A DNA stretch of 64,000 nt from Bretschneidera sinensis (lineage: Eukaryota; Streptophyta; Magnoliopsida; Brassicales; Akaniaceae), in NCBI GenBank assembly GCA_023935145.1, contig CM043698.1:82758501-82822500 (forward strand), read 5' to 3'. Under the pieces are notes generated by a model. It did not search any database. It saw only the letters and a list, made by a program, of their open reading frames with translations, and had not been told where the DNA came from. A program made the position numbers and the translations under genes. The stretch's first letter is position 1. The number at the start of each line of letters is the position of its first letter. This document shows, piece by piece, positions 1-10,220 of this stretch.

Positions 1-681
1 ATCATCTCTACAAATTGGCGCTCTCTATATGTAAGTCCCTCATAAAAATAGCTCACTAAGCGCCAATTCTCATACCCATGGTGATGACACATACTCAACA
101 ACTCTTTAATTTCTCCCAAGACTGATACAAAGTCTCATTGTCCTTTTGTACAAAGGTGGAGATTTGCCTTTTTAAAACATTGGTCTTATGTTGAGGGAAG
201 TATTTATTAAAGAAGACCTAAGTCATCTCATTCCATGACCCAATAGATCGTGGTCTCAGCGAGTATAGCCAACTCTTAGCTTTATCCTTGAGTCTCACAA
301 TGTTATCAGTTGCATCTTGAGTATGAAAAGTCGTAACTACTTCCTCAAACTCCCTAATGTGTACATATGGGTTTTCATTTTCCAAGCCATGGAATGTAGG
401 GAGTAATTGTATCATCCCTGTTTTAAAATCTTGTTAGCGAGTATTGGCTGGAAACATGATGCATGATGGTGTGGCTGTTCGGCTAGGATGCAAGTAATCC
501 TTAAGTGTCCTACAACATTCTCATTGGGGTTATCAGCCATGTTAAAATCCTCTAAATTCTCGTTTGGAGGTGCACTATGGGTTGATCTAGGTGAGGTTTC
601 ACTAACGGACGTGGAATGAGAGGGTAACTCTATTTTGGGTCCTCTAATGAACCTACCTCGTGAATCTCTTGATCTAAGCAC
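1..681 (-). pseudogene. Gy4 gag fragment (Athila-like gypsy), runs off the left edge
   Basis: This is the N-terminal part of a gypsy gag (capsid) gene on the minus strand. The start at 681 gives MLRSRDSRGRFIRGP, closely matching the start of Gy3 gag (55,492). The stretch 415-218 carries the gag core (LLPTFHGLENENPYVHIREFEE, then KSWLYSLRPRSIGSW). The two stretches lie in different frames, and further stops appear toward position 1, so the gene is dead. The remainder of the element lies outside the window to the left. The LTR that belongs to it follows on the right at about 797. Family assignment rests on direct similarity to Gy3 in the same window. Confidence 0.85.
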
Positions 682-796
682 ACACCAAATGAGTTAAAAA
701 GGGAAATAAATAAACCAAAATCAAAAAATCAAAACTTAGAGAAAGGAACAATATTACCGTCTTGTCTCAAAGTTGACAATCTTCCTTATTCGTAAG

Positions 797-1850
797 TGAT
801 TACACTCAAACTAATACGCGGTTATTATGTATAGTTGAGGTGTCGATCCCACGAGGAAAAGTGTAAACCTTAATACGAACGATAAAGATCAAGTGAGAAA
901 ATATGAGTTTTGATAATGAAGTAATGTGAGAAAATTGTGTAAATAGATTAAAGAATATAATAGAGAAACAACATGGGTTCGGGAATCCTCCCTAGGTTTG
1001 TTGCCTTATTCCATTCTCGATTCAATTGTTTTTATCTCGATAACTAGTTTCACATCCCAAACAAGCAATCGGTAAATATTCAATCAAAGCACATGTAAAC
1101 CCTAATGTAATTGGTATGAATTACTCTTTACTTTCGATTTAAGCACACATGACCTATCCTATAGATTTATCAAGAAACGACAATATATCTTAATGACAAT
1201 ATCGTAATAATGGACAAACCTAAAAGATAAATCTATCGGACTCAGTAATATCCAACAATCTTGACATAAGAAGAGCACGACTAGACTTATATCGAGGAGA
1301 AAGATACAATCACCGGATTTAAGAGAAAATCTTCTAATTAAATCAAAGAGTAAATCATAACAATGTTTTGACAATAAGTCCAAACTACAACTGAATCAAT
1401 AATGGAAAATAAGAACAACTACACCTAGGGATTCATCCCTTCACCTTGCTTGGAGATTAGTTGGCCATGGGGTTCATTCTTAAACACTTTGATGGGGGAG
1501 AATGTGGTAGCCTTCTTGAGTTTTGCAGCCTTAATGCTTGTCTCTTATCAAACCCTAAGTGATCTATTTATAATACAAAAGGTCCAAGGGTGTTTTCGGG
1601 TTTAAACTATCATTAAAACCCTAATTAAGTCGTGACTCGGAAACAAAGCATTGAGCTCGCGCCGCGGCTCACATTAATCCAGGCCGCAGCTCAGCCTTTT
1701 GTGGTTTTCTTCATGATTCTGTAGGCCGCGGCCCAGATTGGTCCAGCCCGCGGCTTAGCCTGCCAAGTTGCAGTTCAGCCTAGTCCAAGCCATGGCGCAC
1801 ACTGGTGGTCTTCTTCCAGAGTTTGTAAAAAAGATAATACACAAAGACCT
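797..1850 (-). mobile_element. Gy4 5' LTR, truncated
   Basis: This non-coding stretch matches the start of the Gy3 LTR: it opens TGATTAC, continues with ACGCGGTTATT and GGTGTCGATCCCAC, and keeps recognisable similarity for several hundred bases (for example the block around 1,060-1,380 against 44,430-44,780). The expected LTR end (TTATCA) is absent and the sequence passes into a copia fragment near 1,850, so the LTR is cut short. Positions 1,650-1,800 are locally GC-rich with repeated GCCGCGGC-like words, comparable in place to the GC-rich minisatellite of the Gy3 LTR. The right limit is approximate. Confidence 0.7.
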
Positions 1851-3554
1851 AAATGACCTAGTCTACGATGCCAGACATCACCGGTGATTTGATGAGAGAC
1901 CAGTGCCAGAGGTGTGGTAGTGACCTAGTCAGGAGGAAGAGGGTATAGATCACCATCACTGGAAGATTTGAGAAGAGTTCTCTCCATACTCTTGTCTTTA
2001 ATAACAACATGAAAAGCATCAAATTTAGCAGAACAGTTGTTATCAGAACATAAACATTTAACAGAAAGTAAGTTGTGAGACAATTTTGGGACATGTAAGA
2101 CATGATTAAAGTGAAGAGGTTTGGTGGGAATGCGTAAGAAAGTAGAACTAACATAAGTAGAACTAACATTATTAATATCAAGCAATTGTTCATTACCAAC
2201 TAAAATTTTAGTTTTGCCAAAATAAAGTGTAAGGTTAGTAAGTATACCTGACTGAGGAGTCATATGAGCTGAGGCAATTGTATCAGTGTACCACTAGGTA
2301 GCATTAGACTCACCAAGGGACATAGTAGCAAAGGATTTTGCTAAGTCATGAGAGACAAAAGCATGGTTGAATCAATGAGGATAATTTAGGGCAAGGTGAC
2401 CAGTGATGTGACAAATCTGACATACCGAGGAGGAGGAGCCAGGATGTGATCCAATAGACCTTCACGACTGTAAGAGGAAATACTAGCAGATCGATTCAAT
2501 ATAGAATTAGAGTAAGAGGACTGATCAGTACCTGAACCATGTGGAGAAGAGTCACCACAACTAGGATTACATCCACGACCCCAACCACCACCCCGATAGC
2601 CTGAGCGACCCCTGCCACGACCACGAGAGGTACCATATGTGGTGGTAGCGGAGGCAAGGGCTATAGGAGGATCAGGGAATGGAGAACTAACCCGAAGATG
2701 TTTAAGTCGTTGTTCCTATAGTAGTAGCTTGGTACGTAAACTAGAAAAAGTGAGGGTGATGTTGGTGTTGGTGACCGTAGTGATGAAGCTTTCATACTCA
2801 GTAGGTAGACTTGCTAATGCATAGAAAATGAGGTTTTTGCTAGAGAGAGGTGAATTGATGGTAGTAAGAGCATCAGCTATGACTTTGAGGTCTCAGAGAT
2901 ATTGTTCCACAGACTTGCCATCTTTAGTATGTTTGGGAAGCTTCAGTCGAAGGTCAAACTCATTGGCATTGGACTGATTAAGGTACCATTGTTCCAAGGC
3001 TATTCATACATCACGAGAAGTATGCATTAATCCAAGAGTGAAGACATTGATATATCCGAATCCATGTATTCTAGGAGAGATTCAATGTGTTTTGACCATC
3101 TGAGGTAAAGTAGAGGCGAGAAGGGTAAGGAAAAGAACCATCAACATAACCAATAATGTCATATTTGATGAGCACGGGAATAAATTGAGAGCACTAGAGA
3201 ATATAGTTTGTGTTGTCTAGTTTGATAATGATAAGGTGGGTAATGCTGGGATCGGATAATAAAGGGAGTATAGGAAAAAGAGTAGTGACAGATGGAGGGG
3301 TTAAGTGAGAGAGGCCGAGAGCATGATTTAGAAAACTATGATTGGGAGCATGAGATGTGTGTCGGGTGAGTGCGTAGTTGTGTGTGATAGGAAAGGAATA
3401 GGAGTAGGTTGGGTTGCAGTTGGAGTTGGGACAAAATTAGATACGTAATTATGGGGCTAGATGAAAGTGGTGAGGGGAGTGGGTTGGTGTTGTGTGACGC
3501 CAACATGGAGAAAAGAAGGGAGGTGGCTGATGTGTGGGGGATGCGTAAACTCAA
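1805..3554 (-). pseudogene. Co5 copia gag-protease fragment
   Basis: Reading leftward from about 3,554, the minus strand encodes a Ty1/copia gag with a low-complexity N-terminus, a KLDNTNYILW motif near 3,230, a gag core (LRLKLPKHTKDGKSVEQYL near 2,950-2,880), a CCHC-like knuckle (CQICHITGHLALNY near 2,420-2,380), then protease and pre-integrase regions: HVPKLSHNLLSV at 2,263-1,925 and VWHRRLGH near 1,870. Several stops and frameshifts break it. The integrase, reverse transcriptase and both LTRs are missing. The left limit against the Gy4 LTR is uncertain. The right end directly abuts the CACTA subterminal repeats at 3,555. Confidence 0.75.
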
Positions 3555-3916
3555 TTCGCAATGACATATTGTCGTTGCTTAAAGTAGTTCGCAATGATGA
3601 ATAGTTGTTGGGTAAAGTTAATTCACAACAACGATTTGTTGTTACCTAAAATTAATTCGCAACGATATGTTGTCATTGCTTAAGAGTTTCTGCAAGTATA
3701 TCGCAACGAAATTTTTTGTTGCCAATTTGTACATATTCTTTTTTTTAATTAATTATTGGCAACGCCAATTCTTTGTAACGACAAGCTGTCGTTGTAAATA
3801 ATTATCTATGGCAACGACTAGTTCATCATAGTCATTGCGAAATACTTTACATAATAAGTGCTCGCAAAAAGTCATATTTGGCAATGACAAAGCTAAAAAA
3901 TCAATTTTTTGTAGTG
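3555..3916 (+). mobile_element. CACTA-A transposon end: subterminal repeats and terminal inverted repeat
   Basis: The stretch ends in TTTTTTGTAGTG (3,905-3,916), the reverse complement of the CACTACAAAAAA terminus typical of plant CACTA (En/Spm) transposons. Inside it lie at least six imperfect 20-30 bp palindromes built from CGCAACGACA / TGTCGTTGC words (3,556-3,850), the expected subterminal arrays where transposase binds. The element must extend leftward; no partner terminus is visible, so it is either off the window or lost. A 3-bp duplication (TTA at 3,917-3,919) would be expected but cannot be checked without the other end. Confidence 0.75.
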
Positions 3917-5317
3917 TTATTTTCTCATCATCTTCTAATAAGTATAATTTGTCTATGGGTAATGTTTAGTTTTGCTTTCATCTTCGTTTTCTTTTTGCTT
4001 GCACTAATAGTTTCAGTAGCCCATACTATTGTTATATATATATATACACACACTCATTAAGGTTATTAATTTTTAAAAAAGGAAAAAAAATTAAACATGC
4101 AAATAGGTTATGTGTGCTTTTAGGGTTAGTTTTTTTTTATTATTATTAATTAAGGTTTGTTTTCTTACAAATACAACGGCAAAGACATGGAATTATCAAT
4201 ATGTTCTCAAAATATCAAATATTCAATCGCTTGGCAGATGTCACACATTACAGAATTTATTGATGGTAAAAGTACTCATCCAGGAGATGAAACAAACATT
4301 TAATCAAGCCAAATAAAAAATACAAATAACTTGAGACTACTATAATTATTAGATTTACAAGCATTCTAAATGTTGCAATGTAATCGGACATGCTATACAT
4401 CGGATTAAAAGCTTTTGATCAAGCCTTTACGCTTACAGAAGGACTGGAATTCTCATCATAAGTATATACTTACAGTTATCTCGTAATTAAATTAAGGTAA
4501 AGCATCTACCTGCAACGTGTGAGGGAAAAAAAAATGGATAAAAAAAACTTTGTTTCTTATTTTTGGTAAGTAAAACTGACTTTGTTTCTTTCAATGGCGA
4601 TCTCCTTCACTGCTTAAAAATGGCTACACAAAATGGAGTTTGGACTCACTTCCAAACTGGAGCTATTTAACCACAATTCATTAAAAATATAAGACCAACG
4701 TGATACACCAACATGGCATATAGCTCTTGCGGAAAGATTATTTGAGGGCAAGAGAGCTTAGGACCAAACTAAAACCTCATTCTTTGTACAAATAAGAACT
4801 TAGAGGCTGCTGATACTCAATGACTGGAAGATGTGGTTCTTTACCAGTTAAAGCGAATATGTATTGTAATAATCACAAAAATAAGAATGACAACACCCAA
4901 GAAGACTCATCGGCACGAGGTATAAATCAAATAAAGATATATTACTAATAAAAAAATCAAATAAAATTGTGTTTTCATTTTAGAGTCCAAAACTCTGCCA
5001 CAAGAAATTAAAAGATATTTGAGGTATCAACCGTCAAATTCTAGACAAGCACACAAACATTCTAAACAAAGTTTTTACATGACTGTAGTGCATAATTCAT
5101 CTAGCCCTTGCTAAACATTCCATGAAAATACTGCAACCAATAAAGATGCTCTGCTCCAACTATGGAATGCCTATAGGCTTGTACTTTATAGGAAATGTCT
5201 TACTGTGTTTGGGGCATTTCTTGGGTTGTCTGTGGTTCCGTAAGAGATGAACTTTGAGGTTGGAGTGGTATCCGTGATTTTGGCTATAGAATGTAGTGTT
5301 CGGACTCCTTTCAAGCT
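3917..5317. other. Unassigned AT-rich flank, no gene recognised
   Basis: About 1.4 kb between CACTA-A and copia Co1. It holds short AT and AC simple repeats (around 4,035-4,052) and several A or T runs. The small open frames here (3,878-4,060; 4,110-4,316) show no family motif or biased composition that would support coding. This was continuous with the sequence at 21,759 before Co1 inserted. Confidence 0.6.
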
Positions 5318-5322
5318 AGAGG

Positions 5323-5686
5323 TGTTAACCTTAATGTGCTGTGAAAATTCTGCAGCAGTGTTTATTTTACTGTTTACCTAAGTTAACTTGTTTTAACTAG
5401 TGTTAAGTGTGTTAACTTGTGTTAAAAATGTGTTAATTAGAAATGGACATATGTAAGGCTGTGATGGATTTTATTTTCTAGCATAAAAGGCTTGTAGAAT
5501 CTGCTGGAAGGGTGAAGGAAAAAGAAGAAAAATCAGTTTTGCAGAAACTCCTCTGATTTCCTCTGTTTTTGCTGTAGATTTTCTACTACAAGAACTTGCA
5601 GACCTACTGTATTTTGCTTTCCCATGGTCAAAATATATCTTTTTTTGTGTGTGCGGGCTTGTTTAAAGCTTAAGAATAACCCAACA
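5323..5686 (+). repeat. Co1 5' LTR
   Basis: 364 bp, matched by the 3' LTR at 21,411-21,753. The terminal bases are TGTTAACC and CCCAACA. A TATA-like CATAAAAGG at 5,482-5,490 corresponds to TATAAAAGG in the 3' copy, so the 5' copy seems to have lost its TATA box by one substitution. Confidence 0.9.
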
Positions 5687-5690
5687 TATT

Positions 5691-5702
5691 TGGTATCAAA
5701 GC
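5691..5702 (+). other. Co1 primer binding site (initiator tRNA-Met type)
   Basis: TGGTATCAAAGC, four bases after the 5' LTR, is complementary (one mismatch to the usual TGGTATCAGAGC) to the 3' end of plant initiator tRNA-Met. This is the usual primer of plant copia elements and marks plus-strand orientation. Confidence 0.8.
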
Positions 5703-5769
5703 TGGCCAGATTCAGAGAAAGAAGAAGTGTTAGGAAGTGAACGAAAAATATTTTTATGCAGAGAACTCC

Positions 5770-6687
5770 ATGGCAAGCTTAAGTGCAAATGTCCAGTCAG
5801 CTCAAGTTCCAATTTTTGGAGGTGAAAACTATGATTTCTGGTCTATAAAGATGAAAGCTGTTTTTTCTCTCATTTGATCTATGGGATTTGGTTGAAAGGG
5901 GATATGAAAAGCCCTAATCTATAGCAACTGACAGATTCTTAGCAAAGGGAGTTGAAGAAGAAGCAGCATAATGATGCAAGTACTCTTTCCTTGATCCAAA
6001 GAGGGGTAGCAGAATCCATTTTCCCAAGAATAATGGGAGCAACAAAAGCAAAGAAGGCTTGGGATATACTACAACAAGAGTTCAGAGAAGATTTGATGTA
6101 AGGACTGTCAAACGTCAATCTCTTAGAAGAGATTTAGAAAATATGAAAATGAAGAAGAATGAATCATTAAATGAATACTCAACCAGATTTCTTGAGCATT
6201 TTAATCAAATGAAGAGTTATGGTGAACAATTAGATGATCAGAAAATTGTAGAGAAAATCTTAATAAGATTGCCTAAGAAATTTGATCCTATAGTTGCTAT
6301 TATTGAAGAAACTAAAGATCTCTCCCAATTTGAGTGTACATGAAATCATATGAGCAAAGACTGACACAACACTTCGAAAAGGCTGTTGAGAACGCATTTC
6401 AGTCTAAACTTAATATTGGCCCCAAAAACCTTGAAAGGAAATCACCATCTCTAGAACCAAATAGAGAATCATCTAGAGATAGTAGACAAGGAAGGGGTAG
6501 AGGTAGAAATTCAGGAGGAAGAGATAGAGACAGCTATGACAGAAAATTCAGTGGAGAAGGATACAAAGGTGTAGCATTTGTAAAATAAATAATCACGTGG
6601 AGAAAGATTGTTGGTTTAAGGGGAATCAACAATGCTTTCAATGTAAGAAGTTTGGCCACTTACCAAAGGATTGTAGAATAAGAATAC
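5770..6687 (+). pseudogene. Co1 gag, broken and interrupted by Gy1
   Basis: The frame starts with ATG at 5,770 (MASLSANVQSAQVPIFGGEN, then YDFWSIKMKAV), a typical plant copia gag start. An early stop appears near 5,876. The UBN2-like gag core continues at 6,059-6,343 (RQSLRRDLENMKMK; LNEYSTRFLEHFNQMKSYGE), then a charged RG-rich linker (6,334-6,588), and a CCHC zinc knuckle CFQCKKFGHLPKDC at 6,633-6,674. Frames change between these blocks, so the gene is not functional. Gy1 inserted just after the knuckle, and protease resumes at 17,849. Confidence 0.88.
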
Positions 6688-8560
6688 TGATAGACCGTTT
6701 ATTTCGGTCATCAACAAACCCTGCAGAAGATTGTAGTAAAGTGATTAGTAGGGTATCGTTATTGGCCGGGGATTGTGGGTATTCTATACTAAAGAGTCAT
6801 AAAAATAATAAAAAATGATTTGGTTGGTTTAATTAGCAGTTTATAAACAAATATATATCTACATCTATTAACATTACACAAGATTAGGTGGGTTTTAATG
6901 ATCTGATTTTTCTTTTTACTAATTTTACTAAGGAAATTAAAGAACAATTATTTACAATTGATCATTTTCTCTCACAATTCAGAAAATCAAATTTGTTAAA
7001 TGACTAATCAAATTGTTTCAATGTAGACAACGAATTCGTGCCTCAATCACATATCCGAATTGAATCAAAGTGTAAGCCTAAAGAGATCATGCACTTTATA
7101 AATTTCTTCTTAGATAATCACTAAGCTTAAGAAAAGTCTATCAGCTAGTTATTTTGTTTAAGTAATCAAGTTAATACTCAGCGCATCCTTACAATTACTT
7201 AAACAAATCATTAAGATCTAAAGGAATTATGATTCAATAACATGTTCCTTATTCCAATGAAAAAGTCCATGGATATGCAATTTCCAGAACATTGGCTATT
7301 GTTCATAGCTTTTACCACTTTAAATCGTACTCCAAATCAATTAGGTGATCGAAAGTACGATTATAGCTTCAATGATTTGCAATATCAAAGTTTTTAATAT
7401 AACAGAACTGAAAATTCAACATATGTAATGAATTAATATGTCCACATATCATGAACAATTCGAAAACATTAAATAATAAATCTGAAAATTAACCAACTCA
7501 TTGAATTAATAATAATCTCTAACATAAGAATCCAAGGCTGAAACAATTAAAAAGAATAGCCGTAAGGGGTACACTTCTTGAACACACTCAAGAAAGCTTG
7601 AGATGTTAATGGTGATGAACCTCACGGCTATGATGATAGATGAAGGAGAACACATTTTTGAAAAGTCCTAATGTACTCACAATTGGAGATGGGATGGTGG
7701 AGTGTTTCAGCCTTTTGCTTCTTGAATTTTGAGTAGAGATGGTTCCAAGAGAAAAAATGATCTCTTTCAGCTTACAAACACCCTATTTATAGAGCTTAGA
7801 ACAATCCTCTAACTTAGGAAAAGCAAGAAAACAATGCTAAAAACAAGCCATGAAACATGCAAGGAAACAATCCCTAAAACATGCAAGGAATCAAGGAATG
7901 GCCAAAAGTAAGAAAGAGGAATACAATCCCGAAATTTCAGGAGGACCCAACTGGCAGAATTCAAACGGTCATATCTTCTTCCACACATCTCCAAATGAGC
8001 TGAAACTTGTTGGGCTGGAAAGATGACGTCTTGAACTTCATTTTGGACCTAAGAAAGTCTTAAAAATGATATTGTTTGGGCCTGTTATGATGGGCCAAAA
8101 CCCAGTAGGCTGTTGCATCCGAATCTTCCTTCACTTTGGGCTTGGACCTTGCACCTTGCTTAGTTGACAAGAGATTATGTGATTTTTGTTAGGTAAGCCC
8201 ATGTTAGGTTGGACATACCCATGTCACTAATGGACTCCAATATTCTCTTGTGTTTCGACACATCATCCAAATAATTCCAAGGTGGAAATTCCCTACTAAG
8301 AAATCAGAAAATAATAGATAAGGAAAGTTTCAATAATTAGAAAAGTTTCTTAGAATGATAAGACTATTTTCTCAATCCACTTAGATTTCCTAAAGTAACT
8401 AGGAAAACTCATTTTAGCACCTTATTTTACTATTCCCACGTTCACAAGCTTTCTAAATACTAAGAAAAGAAACTAAGCTGAAAATAACAAAGTTAAGAGA
8501 ATTACAAAGCCAAATAGGGTAGGAAAGGCATTAAAAACGTAACATAAAGTGTTCCTATCA
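6688..8560 (-). repeat. Gy1 3' LTR
   Basis: 1,873 bp. It matches 16,048-17,843. A TATA box on the minus strand (TATAAATA, 7,784-7,791) is kept in both LTRs. The stretch 7,276-7,383 is present here but absent from the other LTR; it is flanked by a repeated TGCAAT. Two copies of a ~23-bp unit (AAACATGCAAGGAAACAATC) lie near 7,852-7,890, against three in the right LTR. Confidence 0.95.
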
Positions 8561-8575
8561 AATTCCCCCACACTT
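8561..8575 (-). other. Gy1 polypurine tract
   Basis: On the minus strand the sequence AAGTGTGGGGGAATT lies directly against the 3' LTR. This purine run is where plus-strand DNA synthesis is primed. It is followed on its upstream side by a stem-loop shared with Gy2 and Gy3 (8,579-8,600). Confidence 0.8.
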
Positions 8576-8578
8576 AGC

Positions 8579-8600
8579 TTTGGCTAGTCCCTTAGCAAAA
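8579..8600. other. Conserved stem-loop beside Gy1 polypurine tract
   Basis: TTTGGCTA-GTCCCT-TAGCAAAA forms a short stem (one mismatch) with a GTCCCT loop. The same motif occurs at the same place in Gy2 (39,232-39,253) and Gy3 (46,146-46,162), although the surrounding sequence differs. Confidence 0.6.
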
Positions 8601-10220
8601 CAAAACAGTATGTAACCTAGTAGAATCTCAAGAGAAACAGCAGAAACTAAATGACACCACAATGACATAACACAAATTAAATGACTCTAATCCTTCCAAC
8701 TTACGTCTCAGAGATCCCTTAGGCAATATGGCATAATAAACTACGGAGAGCACAAGTTTACCTCAAATAAACAAGCCACGGATTAAGATTATAAAACATT
8801 CATACTTTGTGTGTGTGTGTGAATAATTAGCTAAGAGTAAGTCTAATATGCCACCCTCGAGTTAATGCATAAATAGTATCAAATTTTACTTCTCACAATG
8901 CATCACTATGGTTTTCACTCATTTAAATGTGGTGCTAGCTATACTAATCACTCAATCACTTGTGAAAATAGTTTAAACCATAAGCTTGCTTGTGCACCCA
9001 CTCTCCACATCAAAAACAGAACATCAAAGGATCAGGAGGTCTTTGAAAGGGTTGTAATGGGGCTAAGGGGTCAAGGTTTCATAAGAAAGAAGAGAAAGGA
9101 AGTCACAAAATTTCCTTAGAACTAGAAAGCATTCAATAACGTCATAAATAGATCATCATTATTAAGTACCATGTTTCCATCACAATAGGTTAGATTTAAT
9201 CACTTTGGCTTTCAACTTGCTTTAAAGACTCATAATACTCCCAATTCTTCAGAACTTGTATTCTTTGAATCACAACAGTTTTTTTTTTCCTACTACTCAT
9301 TTTATTTATTTATTTATTTTTCGGAAACAACCACCTTAGAACCACATGAAATTCCTCCACACTTATGCTTTTCTACCATCTCCACGTTACAAATCAACAT
9401 AAACAAGTTCCAAGCTCCCTAGTTCCAAGGAAAAATGGTAGGTAAAGTGTTTAAGTTCGTAAGGGTAAATGAATGTGGGTTAATGAAGAAAATAAGCTAA
9501 TTCAGGCTCAAAATGCTATCTAGGGGTCAAATCATGATCAGGATAAAGGCTATTTAGTCATGGTGGTAAAATCCTAATTTACCTCCGTCTTCTCCAAATC
9601 TGAACATGTACGATCGTCTCAAGCAGTTTAAAAGCAAGTTCTAGAAAACATTATATTCACAAGATGCACTCATAAGAGAATTTGAATTGATATGCATAAT
9701 GAATCAATTATAAGGCTCGAAAAACTCACAAATATTGTGGGATTATGCAAGTATCATTCAATATGTCTCCATGCTTCACTCTAAAGCAACAGATTACTCA
9801 AATCAAGGCTAATGTGCATCAAAATTTCCAAGTATGACTACAATATAAGCAAATTAACTCCATTTCTTGTTTTATCTTTAAAAGTATGCTCAAACTCTTT
9901 AAAAACCATTAAGAATCAGTTTCATCATTGAGTTGGAAGGGGTCCTAAAACCTAAAAAGCAATGATATGACTCAAAAAGATGTAAATCCCTCTCCCAGAC
10001 TTAAATCGTACATTGTCCTCAATGTATATCAGAATAAGCATGTAATATAGAATATAAACATGGGTAAGGTATTTACGAAAATTACACAAAACAAATAACA
10101 TATAAAGATCAACCAACGTAAATAAAAGAGAGAAAGAGAATGCAAATCTGTCAATTGGGTTGCCTCCCAAGCAGCGCTTTAATGTTTACAGTCTTTCAGC
10201 CTAGACTTTGTACCTCGTTT
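8601..10220 (-). other. Gy1 non-coding 3' region
   Basis: 1.6 kb between the end of pol and the polypurine tract. No ORF with a recognisable domain is present; the small frames (for example 8,898-9,119, and 9,952-10,170 on the minus strand) lack motifs. Athila-like elements often carry an extra ORF here, as Gy3 does at 47,877-49,025, but I see no trace of it in Gy1. A run of T and simple TTTA repeats lies near 9,281-9,320. Confidence 0.7.

Noticed and set aside
3878..4316. Two small plus-strand ORFs with hydrophobic stretches
   Set aside because: AT-rich sequence gives such frames by chance. The first one begins inside the CACTA-A terminus.
8601..10220. An env-like ORF in the Gy1 3' region
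   Set aside because: No frame resembles the Gy3 extra ORF and none has a domain.
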